Assembly: GCA_025558075.1 (NCBI GenBank)
Contig: JAHLKF010000003.1
Span: forward strand, 310,001-374,000
Direction: 5' to 3'
Length of the DNA: 64,000 bases
DNA from: Gaertneriomyces semiglobifer
Taxonomy: Eukaryota > Chytridiomycota > Chytridiomycetes > Spizellomycetales > Spizellomycetaceae
In this document: positions 33,658-45,449 of the stretch, in pieces
How the letters are laid out: each line of letters starts with the position of its first letter
How positions within the stretch are numbered: position 1 is the stretch's first letter
Notes under the pieces: generated by a model
Told to the model about the DNA's origin: nothing
The model's database searches: none
Seen by the model: the letters and a program-made list of their open reading frames with translations, nothing else
Program-made: the position numbers and the translations under genes

Positions 33658-33796
33658 TATCACTTGTAATTTTACGTTTTTGGAATATGAATGGCGATAA
33701 ACGATAAGCTGTCATTGTCTTTCTCGTAATTTATCTACAGCCCTGCAGGCACATTCTGACTCAAGGTATCTAAGCTATATGGTCGATGATATATTG

Positions 33797-34423
33797 TCAC
33801 TCGGACTCAGTAAAAAGAGTCCTCATGTCGGCGTTGTCTACAATATCCAATGGCGTAAGTCCTTTCGCATTGGCTGCCTTCCAATTGGCACCGCGCTCGA
33901 GTAATGCCTTTACAATGTCTCTGACTCCTAGGAGTGTGGCTGCAACGGCGGGGAAATTATGCATCATACTACATCTGTGAAAACCTAACAGGCCCACCTA
34001 CCCAAATGTAATGCCGTGTTGCCGCCCTGCAAACAGTTGGTTAGAGAGTTCGCCCAACAACAAAACGCGAGTAACAGGTACCAACCCCGAACGGGATGTC
34101 CAAGTCATCCTGCAACGTTCTCTCCAAAATATCCTTTGCGATGCTATCCTGCCCGCATAGGATAGCTAATTGCAATGGGGTTACTTGACCGATGTACGCG
34201 CCAAGGAACTTGTAGGCGTCCATCTCAAGCTCGGCATCAAATTTAACAGTGGGATCTCGGTGCTTTTGAGATGTAAGGCCTTTGTCTTGAAGGAGAAAGT
34301 CTCGCACCTTGTTCGCATCTCCGGCCTTAATTGCTGTAGGTCAAGTTGTAATCATCAATACGTGTCCTGGACGATGCCCGCAGAAATGCTTCTACCATCA
34401 AAAAGGGCTTCTATGCTTGCCAT
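33797..34423 (-). CDS. Small ankyrin-repeat protein
   Basis: The ATG at 34423-34421 (MASIEALFDGRSISAG) begins about four exons. An intron of about 47 nt leads to GDANKVRDFLLQDKGL, then VTPLQLAILCGQDSIAKDIL. A tiny exon encodes GGNTALHL. The last exon holds RDIVKALLERGANWKAANAK followed by GLTPLDIVDN and the stop at 33797. This gives three or so ankyrin units in about 150 residues, a generic protein-binding module. It ends tail-to-tail with the Nab3-like gene. The partner cannot be inferred. Confidence 0.72.
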
Positions 34424-34817
34424 CTTGAAGGTGAAGCCTTTCGGGGAGAATTACGAGCTCGTACTAGCTTCTCTCGCTCTGTCTACCTATGTCAGGCAAG
34501 TGTCCAAGAGCTTCCGTAGGTCTGCGAAAGAGAGGCAGCTGTTCGATGCTCGACGAGTTAACGCCAGCACGCGCGTTGTCGGGCTTACATAAGCAGTTTT
34601 ACATTCAATAGTATCACTTCATGACCAACTTAACGCACGAAGTTTACTACTAATGGATCTCATTCTTCTTCCTATCGTCCTCGTTCATTAGAACGTCGGT
34701 CAGAAGGCTCGCATTGTGAGGCTCGCAGGGGACAGACAACCGCTCAACCACAAATAAATATCAAAGTACAGAGAAGTAAGCGTCCCCGACCCCATTCTAA
34801 TATGGTTTCACGTGTGA
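34424..34817. other. Intergenic, MRT4 terminus to ankyrin gene start
   Basis: This 394-bp region lies between two genes read on the minus strand. It must contain the ankyrin gene promoter and the MRT4 terminator. A plus-strand frame at 34170-34592 crosses it but runs antisense to coding exons and has no protein features. Confidence 0.4.
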
Positions 34818-35696
34818 TCACTCCATTTTCGTTTCGTCCATGTTGTCCTGAAGAGCCTTGAATTCTCCATTCGTCCAATGGCCTACTATAGTTACGTGGA
34901 AATCCGCTTGTTGGATGTAGAAGTGTTTCTACACCAGAGAATAGTGTCAGCGCTTCACAGATTAAGACACATAATGCACAAAGACGTACCAGCAGCTGCG
35001 CCTGGTCCGGGGTCAACATATCGCCTTCCTTGCAAATAGTATACTCGCTTCGCAGAGTCACAACCCCGTTCACTAGACAAGTAGGCATTCCCAGCGCTCG
35101 CAGCTAGTAGTGAACAATTCGGTTAGCATCAAGGATAACATTTTCCAGCGCAATGTGAGGACATACTTGTGGTTCCATATTATGTGGGAATTTCTCTTCT
35201 CCGCGCATTACCGGCCCTTCCGGTACTACAATGGTCTCCGTCGCGACACATCCACTTCTCGCATAATCCATTTGATGATAGTTCTCGAAGTAAGGGAGAA
35301 TCTCTTCCGGTTCAGAGTCCGAGAATACCAGTCCTACGTTTCCGACTAGCTTTTCTGATACATGCCTCAAGCCTTCCTTGTATTCTTCTTCTTCGGTTGT
35401 GCCGAGAGCCTTTGCAATAACCTTATTTCTTCCGTAGAAAAACCGATCCTGTTTCCGCTCATTCCTGACCTCCTTCAGGTAGGTATTGCGCATGTTTTCT
35501 ACCGAAAATATGTACACATGCTTGTACTTGTCGATGCACTCTCGCACCAAGTTGAACGCATTTTCCTTCCCCTCACGACCTTTCTTTTCGGTCTTGGTGA
35601 GATGCACTTCAAAAGCCAATTGATCAATCACCCAGTCCTAGAGTACACCCCAGACAACATGTACTCACCAACTTTTGCACGCTTCGACTTGGGCAT
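34818..35696 (-). CDS. MRT4: Ribosome assembly factor Mrt4
   Basis: Mrt4 is the nucleolar paralogue of stalk protein P0 that holds its place on pre-60S particles. The first exon, from the ATG at 35696-35694, is [10 protein letters not shown] 62-nt intron leads to [54 protein letters not shown], and [15 protein letters not shown] 63-nt intron follows, then [38 protein letters not shown], a third intron, and [14 protein letters not shown] to the stop at 34818. Total length is about 230 residues as expected. The start lies 231 bp from LRRC49 in a divergent pair. Confidence 0.93.
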
Positions 35697-35796
35697 TGTT
35701 AATGTTTATGTATGTCTTGGTGGGTTCGGTGCTCACTTTCGTCGCACTTCAAAAAGAATTCAGGTCCTTCTGTGTGCTGACAGCGATAACAGAAAG

Positions 35797-35833
35797 CACG
35801 TGATTGAATCACGTCAGCAATCCCGACACGCGT
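35797..35833. promoter_or_regulatory. E-box, CRE-like and ACGCGT motifs in the MRT4-LRRC49 promoter
   Basis: Within 37 bp of the shared promoter lie CACGTG (35797-35802), TCACGTCA (35809-35816) and ACGCGT (35828-35833). These match the core sites of bHLH, bZIP and MBF-type regulators. Function is inference. Confidence 0.4.
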
Positions 35834-35927
35834 CGACAGATTTTCCAAGTCGTCGCTCTTCGCCGTCGTAAACCTGCTGGAAATGCACCTGAAATTGTCC
35901 GATTTCACCCATATCGTTGGATAACCA

Positions 35928-38900
35928 ATGCTTCGGAGCTCATCCGCCTATAGAAGAAGGAGATCAAACCGCGTCACCCCGTCATCTGAGTCCAGCCGGC
36001 CGCAATCGGCACCGCAATCTCGGCATGGCTCAGCATATTTCATTGATGAAAACGAGGTCAACGCTCATAGTTCTCTGACAAAGAGGTGTGTTTACATAGG
36101 GCAATTTCTTATCGGTACTTGGCTGATTCTTCGCGGACATCTATTCAGTAAGCGCACTGTAAGCGAGGTGGTAGTTCAATATACTGGCGGACAAGCAGCG
36201 ACCCGCCAAAGTGGAGACAAATTGGTAATCATCATGTTAGAGCATCTCCAATTGTTTTCCAATTTCTAACGGGGCACATCAGATTGCACGCTTACTGGAG
36301 GCACGGCGTACCCAAAAACGACATTTTCTGCCAGGTAATACACGCAGTGATGTTACCTTTCGTTGCAGGCACGTGCGGACGCTTGTTCTAACGTAAATAG
36401 CTCAGTCAAGGACGCTTGGTCACCGTCCCCAAGCCTCAAGATTGGATCGTTATCGTCTCAGAAACCTCCACGTCCGAGCTCAACCGACTCCAATGGATCC
36501 TCCGCGGCAGACTCTGCCGTGACCCTTGTTTCACCAGTCGAAGAAGAGCTGCCCACACAGCGCACTCATTTTGAGGGGAGCAACCGCCGTCTGCACCGAG
36601 CTTCGAGCGCCCCAGTTGGTGCGATGCGCACGACTGCGTGGCACGGGTCAGCACCAATAGTTCTCGCAACTGGCACTTATAACGATCCGAACAAAGGAGC
36701 CAGTCCTCTGCTCATAAGCGAAGTGGGTTTATTAAATATTATATGGTTTGCTGCTCAACTGCTCATCCTCGCTAGTCGGCTAGTTACAGAATCCTACACA
36801 GGAGGTAGGGCATAGGGAGCGGTTAAACTTCTCGCGACGAGGGCTGCAAGTAAGTCAAAGGCAAGCGGAATGCGTCTATTGGATGCCTAACTCATAGTAC
36901 AGACGTGCCTCCCATTAACTGGTGACTCAGGCCTGCGTTTGCTGAACTATCAGTACAACTCAATTCGGGAAATCGAGAACCTTGGACATCTCGTGTACCT
37001 CAATTTCCTTGACTTTTATAATAATCAGTTGGAGGTATGATTGTCGTCTCCCTAGATACATTGCTGGATGCTGACGAACCTCAAGCACATTAGTGGCCTG
37101 GAAAACCTCCGCAATCTTCGCGTTCTCATGCTCGGACAGAATAAGATCCGCAAAATTGAGGGGCTGGATCGGCTAACCAAGCTCGACATTCTTGATCTGC
37201 ACGGGAACGAGATTTCCAAAATCGGTCAGTTTTGCTGACGGGCAACAGTATGTCAAGGAGATACCAACTCTATTATTCAGAGAATTTGTGTTCTCTAACG
37301 GAGCTGCGTGTCTTGAATCTGGAGGGCAACCGGATTGTAGAGGTGAATGATTTGAGTGGGCTTCGCTCGCTAACCGAGTTGAATGTAAAGAGGAACAAAG
37401 TGAGCACTCATATGCAATGAGCCATACTGGCGGTGCTTCCATTAACGGGTTTACAGGTACGCTCTGTCACCAGCATTGGTAGACTACCGATGCTACGACG
37501 TGTTATCCTGTCGCACAACAGTATCGCAACGGTGGACGCCGTCTGTGACTTGTTTGGTAGCACTGGCACGCAAGGTTGCTACTCACCTGACCGCACGGAC
37601 TGATTATTGGCTGGCCACTCATTGAGATTTCCGCAGAGCTCTGGTTAGATTGCAACCCATTAAGTGCAGAGAATAGCCACCGGATGTTCATTGTTGATAG
37701 TATGCGTGGACTGAAAGTTCTTGATGGGAAAAGAGTATCAGAGGAGGAACGTAAATATGCAGCGAAGGTCGCGAAACGTGAGCTGGAACGCCGACGCGAA
37801 ATGGAGCGAGCACTCTTAGAGAAGCAAGAAAGGTATACATGCACGTTCAGAATGTGGTGCCATTGTGGAACGTCTTGACACTCTTTTTTGGACGCAGAGA
37901 GCGGGCGTTGTCGTGCATCAGAACAAAGTGGGCAAAGGAAGGCGCCAGCTCCCTCGATCTCGAGGATGGTGTTCCAGGTGCAACCTTGACGCACTGCGGA
38001 ATCATATTGGCACCACGCCCCCCGTCAAGCAGACCAAGCAGCGCCAGTAAAGCGAGGATCATGAGTAGACCAAAACATGCGAAACTTCTCGGGAGCGAAG
38101 AGAGTAAGTGGGGCACGATTACTTCCTGCGCCCGCGGTGATGATTCACTATCAAATATGAATTAGTGCGAATGTTCGATGGCGATGGTTGTTATGTCGAG
38201 TTTCAGGACGGGGAACTGCGCATTTACGGCGACGCATTGAGTATCCTTGACAAGTTCGAAGCTGGTTCCATCAGTACCATCCGTTTCACATACATAAGCT
38301 TCGCAAAGCTATCGCGGGCGCTTTTCAAGTTGCGGAGATTTCACAATCTGCGGACGCTCATCCTATCCTGCAACAATCTGCGTCGACTAAAGCAGGTAGG
38401 GTGGTTGCGCGGGATTTGTGTAAAGCATCGGCTGTGCTAATCCCGTCAGATCAACTCGCTAAGTGTCCTGTCGGATATCGAAGTGCTCGACATTGCACCT
38501 GACCAAAACCCTTTGGTAACAATGCCATTATTCCGGATATATTTACTTTATTGCATGCGACACAAACCGCTGCTGCATCTATGCGGACAAGAAGTGAGCG
38601 CCGCTCAAAGACGAGAAGCTGAAGCGTTTTTCGGTACGGCGAACTTCAGATCGAGTTTGCTAACACTGCGCGTGCTCATTCTCCGAATATCGTAATTAGG
38701 AACACTGCACCGCGTGGTTGGTTCGTTGCCAACATATAACCTGCATCAGTCTTATGCACAAGACAATCCGGCAATACGAATATCGGCATCGCAGGCTGAC
38801 TTGGTGCGTGAAGAAGTTCAGCCTTGCTCGGGGCGTTCAGTGACCACGAAGTACTACAAACCGCTTGCGCAACGGATAGCGCGGGGGATGATTGAAAGTG

Positions 38901-39016
38901 GCATGCGGAAGCATCTCCAAATAAGATATTTCGACTATCTCTGGCCCACTCTAGTGCAGGAAGCCTGTCTTGCGGAGTTGGCCGCATTGCGGATTGACGG
39001 GGCCGGGGTTGGTTGA
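35928..39016 (+). CDS. LRRC49: LRRC49-like subunit of the tubulin polyglutamylase complex
   Basis: In animals LRRC49 (TPGS4) is a non-catalytic subunit of the TTLL1 polyglutamylase complex. The ATG at 35928 opens a Ser/Arg-rich disordered region (to about 36700). LRRs follow: LRLLNYQYNSIREIENLGHL, LDFYNNQLE, LRVLMLGQNKIRKIEGLDRL, LDILDLHGNEISKI, LRVLNLEGNRIVEVNDLSGL and LRRVILSHNSIATVDAV. The LRR cap is MRGLKVLDGKRVSEEERKYA with a basic helix. A distinctive C-terminal domain comes after: VEFQDGELRIYGDALSILDK, STIRFTYISFAKLSRALFKL, VTMPLFRIYLLYCMRHKPLL, and RYFDYLWPTLVQEACLAEL to the stop at 39016. At least ten exons are present. The C-terminal match beyond the LRRs makes LRRC49 specific rather than generic. 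Confidence 0.83.
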
Positions 39017-39054
39017 ATTGTACATACTGTAATAGAGGTCGTACGTCGTGGTCG

Positions 39055-39779
39055 CTACCGAAACAGTGCCTTCTTATAATCTGGTGCAGGGAACGCCGTT
39101 GGACCTTGACTGTGTCGTCGCCAAGCTTCATGTAGATGTTCTGGCCTGATCGGCCCCACGTCGCCCCAGTCATCCATCACCTCTCGTGCTGTGGAAGACA
39201 ATTCCATTTCACAATGGCCAGGAGCAAAAAGAACACAAATAGTTATCTACCTTTCTCAGTCATTTCCCCAACGAAAAGTTTTGCAGCACCAGCGACTACG
39301 ATCGCTGAGCTTTCTGGTATGGTTTGGCCCAGTAAGCTTTGAATGTATCGTTTCATGGCACTCTTCTGGAAGTGCGCTCGACGGAAGGCTTCATAGCGCT
39401 GAAGCTGGTCCTCTGTAAACGTCGACAATAACGCCCTGCATGCCAAAGGGTATATCAGCGCCAGTCCCCATACAGCGTCTTGCTGAGCTACAAATTACCG
39501 CTCGGCTTCAGTGTTCACAGGCTTTCTCGGATGTAGTAATTCGTCCTCAATATCATCGTCATCATCGTCATCCTCTACTTCTTCCTTTACTGCCTTGGGG
39601 CTTCCAGCAGCAGCGGGCTGATCAGCTAGGGAATTTTGACCGGGTGTGTTCGCATCAGGAACAGCTGTGCGGACCATGTCCATAGGCTCATGTTGTTGCT
39701 CCCCAGCTGCTGGTGTCGAAGCCCGCAGCTTTGACGGACCTCTCCTCTGCTTTTTTGGCTGTGGCCCAAGTGAACTCAT
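39055..39779 (-). CDS. TAF11: TFIID subunit TAF11
   Basis: TAF11 pairs with TAF13 through a histone fold in TFIID. The ATG at 39779-39777 opens an Ala/Pro/Gln-rich tail with an acidic run (EEVEDDDDDDDIEDELL). The histone-fold exon reads LLSTFTEDQLQRYEAFRRAH, FQKSAMKRYIQSLLGQTIPE and IVVAGAAKLFVGEM. A last exon after CCACAG gives REVMDDWGDVGPIRPEHLHE and AWRRHSQGPTAFPAPDYKKA, with the stop at 39055. It ends 38 bp from the LRRC49 stop, tail-to-tail. Confidence 0.93.
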
Positions 39780-40033
39780 TCGGTCGACCCAACGCTGCTA
39801 CGGTACGCTTTGATTGAATTCTCAGGTAAACCGATACTCGAGGACTTCAGACACATATATGCCTGTACGCTGTAATATTTGTATAGCGGCGTCTACGTTT
39901 CGGGAAAGTACAAAAGAGAACTGCAATTCTATATTCCAAAAAACATCAAATATACAATCGGGCTTACGGGAGGAGTGCATCACCCCCATAGACCTCTACA
40001 ATGGACACCCTTTGAATTCATATCAACTGGAAG

Positions 40034-40871
40034 TTAAGCTGGAGCAATCTCCGAGGAGGCCTTCACTACGGCTTCCAAGCGCTTTGCCCGCAAATACTCC
40101 GCATTGGAAGCCTACAAAGGAATCCGTAAAAATGCATTCCAGTTGAATACGGATACGTGCTGCCTTACCATGAGAAACATACAACCCAAAAATATCATGA
40201 AATAGGAAAACCAGTCATTTTCGGACTCCACCTCAGAGGGTCCCGGATGAGGTGCTGCGGGATCTGTATGGTCATCCAAATCGCCGTCTGCTGGGCTTCC
40301 AAAATACAGACCATAGCGAATCAGGGTGATGCCAAAGCCAATTCGCGATCCAGCTCTAGCAGCATGCGAGGTCGCTAGCATGGCAGTAAGCATGAAACCG
40401 ATGAAATCAAAACTCATCGAGATCAGCATATTGATAATTAATGTGAAATTGTCGCCGACTGGCATGCCTACCGGATGTCGCAGTTAATGATGGTTTCAAC
40501 ACACATGTTTACAATGCTCTAAGCTTACCATCAATGAGCACCTCGCCATCGCCTAAGACCCCGCTGGCGACCACCGTCGTCTCATAATATGAAGGGATTT
40601 GCTCACGCGGTTCCAAATCTGCATAGGACGGCGGCTCAATCTCCTCAAATGCTTTACTGGTGGTGGGCGGTTGGTCTGGTTTCGAAATCAGGTTTGAAAA
40701 TACACCATCATTGCTGATGGGAGCCTCATTGGAAGAAGCTGTCGCTTGGAAAGCACCCGGGACACTAGTGTCGGTACTGAGCGAACCACTTAACTCTGCG
40801 GACGAAGGTGCTGACACCTGCTCTATTCGCTGTTCCGTCTCGATAGCAGGAATTCGCTCGTAGCCTGACAT
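40034..40871 (-). CDS. Ndfip/Bsd2-like NEDD4-ligase adaptor
   Basis: This is a three-helix Golgi/endosome membrane adaptor that recruits NEDD4/Rsp5 ubiquitin ligases. The ATG at 40871-40869 gives a Ser/Glu-rich cytosolic arm containing a PPxY motif (EPPSYADLEP) and a second near-match (IPSYYET). After an intron come FTLIINMLISMSFDFIGFML, LATSHAARAGSRIGFGITLI and WFSYFMIFLGCMFLM. A 57-nt intron then leads to the last exon ASNAEYLRAKRLEAVVKASS and the stop at 40034. HAARAGSRIGFGITLI is characteristic of the fungal family. It shares a 272-bp divergent promoter with TMF1. Confidence 0.88.
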
Positions 40872-41143
40872 GGTGGATATGTAGTCTTAGACTTTTGCGA
40901 ATTACACTGGGACCGCGGACTAGGTGATGGCGTTTTTTTCCCCTCGGTTAACCTAGTTCCGGGATGAGGATGGGTGACGGCCTGTCCTGCACAACCGACA
41001 GCTCGAAGCCTAACTGTTGACCTGTCGATAAACTGTTGCTGTTACGCTACTCTGTCTGTAAAAGTCTGGTAACGGTCAAGAGTTGGAATGACGCCAAGCG
41101 CGAGGAATTGTTCGTCGCAAACAATTGTCGAGGCAATACAGCA

Positions 41144-44075
41144 ATGAGCTGGTTGTCCAACTTCACATCTGAGAACGCTGCGGCGCTATTGAAGCAGGCC
41201 GTCTCGACTGTAGAAAGCAAGCTTGATCAGGTTTTAGACTTTCCTGCAGAACCAGGAAGCGGAGGCCACAACAAGCCAACGTCTTCACAGCCAAACAGAA
41301 AGAATGGTATGACACTCAGTTGAGACGACGCTTGGGCGCCGTTTCGGTGGAGCATAGAGGTTTCTTAGAGTCTGAGCAACATCTCGCTCCACTCAGTAGG
41401 ATCTCAGCAACGTAATGGCCCACGAATGCAGCAGGGCTCACCATCGCGCAAGCCAACCGCAAGATCAACAGGTTCAGTGGCCAAGGAGGAGACCATCGCA
41501 ACAAGTTTACAAGAGTCAGCTACCACTGCGGCACTCCCGAGTGCGATACCGTCTGACCCGGGATTGACAGAGGTGGATGTCGCAGAGCCAATCGCCAATT
41601 CTACAGCCACAGCGAGCCATCCCCTTGTGCCAGCGGAACTGCGTGCATCTGACAATGAGCATACCGTAGAACAATCGGTTGCAGCCTCGCATCTAGAACC
41701 ACTCGCGCTTACTCTGGATTCTGTAGAGGAAGACGGCGAAGCGTCTACGGCCGGGGCCGTTCCTATTGAGAGCGAGGGCATCCCAGACGGTGCTGAAGAG
41801 ATCAATGCGGACCCAAACGTACCTTCTCATGAGGAAGTCTCTAGCGACGGTGACGAGGCATCTGGAAATGGTGTCACCATCTTGAGCAGAGATGAGGACG
41901 GTAGCACGGCCTCCCGTGGCGATTCAGCATCTTCCCAGCGCAATTCTCTGTCGGAAGCCCCGACTGCTAACGGCGCACCAGATGCGGTTGCGCTTCTAAA
42001 AGATGCTTTGGACCAGAGAGAACAGCAGCTAATGAAGTGCATGCATGATAACGCCTCGCTAACGGACACGGTGACCACTTTACAAGGTCAGCTCGAGTCA
42101 ATGGAGGCCAGTCAATCTAGTGCTCTAGAGAAGATTGCGGAACTTGAACGCCAATTGTCTCATGTGCGCCCAGCTACTACTGACACCGGTGCACCGGTGT
42201 CAGCGGATGATGTGATGCGTCGCCTGGAGGAAAAGGAACAGATTATTTTGCAGCTTCGTGCAGAAGGAGAGTCCTTGTCAAAAAAAGAGTTGAAGGCAAA
42301 TACCATTATCAAAAGACTTCGGGCTGAGAAAGTAGATGTGGAGAAGCAACTAAAGGATACTACTGCGAAACTGGATACAATAATGACAGAAGCATCGGCG
42401 CTACGCAAATCCGCATCTGAATATGCCGATGCGGAACGTCGTCATCAGAAGCAGACGAGGGAGCTTAGCCGACACCAGACCGAACTTGCAAGTGCGCGGG
42501 AACAGCAGAAGGCCACGCAGATGTCCCTTGATCGCTGTCAAAGAGAGCTGAATGATTTGCGTCGTGCTCAATCTAAACTAACCGCAGATGCTCAATCTGA
42601 AGCACTTGAAAAGGAGGCGCAAAGGGCTCGGGAAATGGAAGCGAAGATTGCTACTGTTGAGAAGGAATATGCAGAGATGAAAGCGTCCTTACGAGGAGAA
42701 ATTGACGATCTTCAACTCAAGCTGACAAGGAAGCAGGATGAGGCTCTTTGGCGGGAGGATGACCTCACGGCAGAGATTAACAGTCTACAGCAGAAATTGC
42801 GAGAAGCGAAATCCCGCGCTGATCAAATATCACTTGCGCAAACTGAGGCAACCAAGCCATTGCTCCGACAGCTTGAGGCATTACAGGCACAGCACGCTGC
42901 TCGGCAGCAAACATGGGAGCAAGTGGAGAAAACTCTTGTGGCACAACTGACGGAGCTGCGCAATGAGCGGGATCAGCTCCTGCACTCCCAGAGGGAGCAC
43001 GAAGAGCGTCTCAGCCAACTGACATCTACTATCCGGGGCTTGCAGAATGATATTGCACAAGATGCAACACAGAAAGGTGTTTTGCGAGAACAACTGGATG
43101 GAGCGCAAAGAGAAGTGGTGGCATTGCGACAGGAATGCAGCGGGTTGCGTTCGAAGATATTAGAACTGGAGGCTGATCAACAGCGGGCTGCTGAAGACAG
43201 TGCTGCTTTGCACGATCGATTAAAGCGAGAATTAGAAATTGAGCGACGAGCACGATCTGAGGAACAACATCTAGCATCGAATCCAGTGAGAGAAGAACCA
43301 TCCAATGCACCACTGCAACCACTGCAGATAGAGATCCCGGACGCGGAAGTGCCGTTGCCAATTATCGAAGCGGCACGTCCTCCAGTCACACCACGGCGCA
43401 TGGGATCAACATCATCTGCAGCTGAGGTAGGTCAACGTAGGTCGGCCTGCATTGACTTCTTTAACTGATGCGCTGTATCATTAGCTTCGCTTGGTAGAGT
43501 CTTCGGTTGCTGGTGGTGCTGCTAGCTTGAGTACAGCAGCCTTAATTGACAGATTACAGGCCAGTGTCCGGCTTTACGAGGGACAGGTGAGCTCATTACA
43601 AGTACAGTTGCAGATGGCTGAGCAGGGAAGAGGTCAGTTGCGTGTCAACGTTGAACATCTATTCTGGTAACTGAGGGCTTTTCCATAGATGAGCTATCAG
43701 AGGAACTAGTGCGACTAACTGCAGAAAACGAAAAGCTGTAAGCTTAAGTGTGAATCCTCATGATTATATGTAGAACGTCGCTAACGCTAAAATTGGCAGC
43801 AATCAAATGGCCGAGACTGTAAGAATCAATGAACGCGAGAAAACAGAGTTGGAAAGGCGGTGCGTACGATGTCGGTGACGGCGCTTGGCAACCTTGAAGT
43901 CAGCTATTGACACATCCGCTTCAGATACTTGGCTGCGCTAGAGCTCCTGGGCGAGAAGGCTGAGCGTGTCGAGGAACTCCAAGCAGATATCAATGACATG
44001 AAGGACATGTTCAAGGCGCAAGTCACAGACTTATTGGCGCAGATCGATAGCCTTCGCAAGCAGGGACCTCGTTAA
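41144..44075 (+). CDS. TMF1: Golgin TMF1/Sgm1
   Basis: TMF1 (Sgm1 in yeast) is a Golgi coiled-coil tether that binds Rab6/Ypt6. The ATG at 41144 gives MSWLSNFTSENAAALLKQAV, the typical golgin start. An intron of about 90 nt (41310 to about 41396) joins NRKN to GSQQRNGPRMQQGS. A Ser/Glu-rich region leads to a long coiled coil from about 41990 containing LRAEGESLSKKELKANTIIK (the TMF domain). Small C-terminal exons encode LQASVRLYEGQVSSLQVQLQ, ELSEELVRLTAENEKL and the Rab6-binding block YLAALELLGEKAERVEELQA, ending at 44075. About six exons. Tail-to-tail with USE1, 40 bp apart. Confidence 0.9.
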
Positions 44076-44115
44076 CACCATCGGACAAGAAGGAAGGCTA
44101 CCTCAATATATTGTG

Positions 44116-45235
44116 TCACCACAGCCATCCTTCCTCATGCGAATGGGCCTGCGGTGGGGAGCTCAATGACTGCCTCGGCTTGAACACCCTCATGATGATG
44201 AATGTGAAGACAAACAGGACGCACACGAGCAAGACGGTTAACCAGATCATCCAGGTCGTTTTGCGGGACGCGACATTCAGTGTACTGAGCCGTGTGCCCT
44301 CTGATGTCAGCCGGCTTACATTTGCGTAAAGGGTTTCGGCGGTATCATTTAGAACCTTGAAAATGCCATGGATGAGCATGATGATTGTGAAATGTATGCC
44401 AATTCTACATACCTTTTCATCGCGTTTCAACCCTTCACGAAGCGCCAAGCTGCTCATCTTCAATTGGGCCGCCATGCGCGCCAAATCGTCTGTCATTGCT
44501 TCCTGCAATTCACGCTCTTCCTTGAGCAGCTGCGGGTCATCCTGAACAACGCTCGGCCGTAATGATGGGGACTCAGAAGCGTCATGATGGTAGGTTGTCC
44601 TCTTCCGGACATCCCTTTGTGGAGAAGATAAAAGCTCTTCGCGGGCTTCCTCTAATGTGTGACTTTCATAAATAGGTGGTTCATGTACGTTCGTCAGGGG
44701 TTGAGAGGCGGCTGAACCAAGAAGCTCATTCCTCATGTCCTCTTCCGCACTGCGTTGCACTTTCAGCATCTGCTCAGCGGCAGCTCGGGACTCAGAGTGG
44801 AATGCAGTTGACGGCAGTGCAGATAAATTCCGCAAAGAGGAAACAGTCCTTGCGACGGAAGATACCTATATCACGTTAGAAAATGTTGGTGGACGCCAAC
44901 AAATCCTTCCTTTACCAGTTTCTCTTCATTCAGATGGTCTTCCAGCTGCTCCAAACGCTGCCTAATTTCAATGAGAGAGGATTCATCACATTCGTCATTA
45001 CTTTCTAGCTGTTCAATCAATCGAGCTAGGTGCGCCAGATTCTGTGGAACTGCAATGAGAAATGCTTGTGCGTAACGTAATGCATTAGAGCCCTTACTGA
45101 TCGGTATTTTACGAGCTCAAGGTTTTCGACCTGCGAGGGAGTGGACCCATCTCGAGCGGCAAACTTGGTCGCTGCAGCTTCTAACCGTAAAAGAAATCGC
45201 CTCACTTGGAGCTCTTCTGGTGAAGCGGACAACAT
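44116..45235 (-). CDS. USE1: ER SNARE Use1
   Basis: Use1 is a Q-SNARE for retrograde COPI vesicle fusion at the ER. The ATG at 45235-45233 (MLSASPEELQVRRFLLRLEA) begins the N-terminal domain. Middle exons have SAEEDMRNELLGS, RDVRKRTTYHHDASES, LLKEERELQEAMTDDLARMA and QLKMSSLALREGLKRDEK. After a 57-nt intron (44412-44356) the SNARE helix continues as VLNDTAETLYANVSRLTSEG, followed by the tail anchor WMIWLTVLLVCVLFVFTFII. MRNELLG and DVRKRT match the family. The C-terminal extension after the anchor is longer than in human USE1. Divergent from the gene at 45450. Confidence 0.9.
44356..44412 (-). other. In-frame stopless intron (57 nt) in USE1
   Basis: The minus strand begins GTATGTAGAA and ends ATTTTCAAG. 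It has 19 codons without a stop, so conceptual translation continues through it, inserting a hydrophobic stretch into the SNARE motif. Confidence 0.75.
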
Positions 45236-45449
45236 GCTTAACCAGTGATGAGCGCAGGCAAAGAGTCTCACGAGAAAGCTTCACATCCAGGCCACTCGAG
45301 ATGTTCCCAATGCGCTCGCAGTCTCCAATGGTCGTGCTTTAAAGTCGCTGGGCGAAGCTGTGCGCGCACTATGTGTCAAGATGTAAACAGAGTAAACTCT
45401 ACCCGACTTTACAACAAGACAGTTATCTGGGATCAAGTAGAATTTTATA

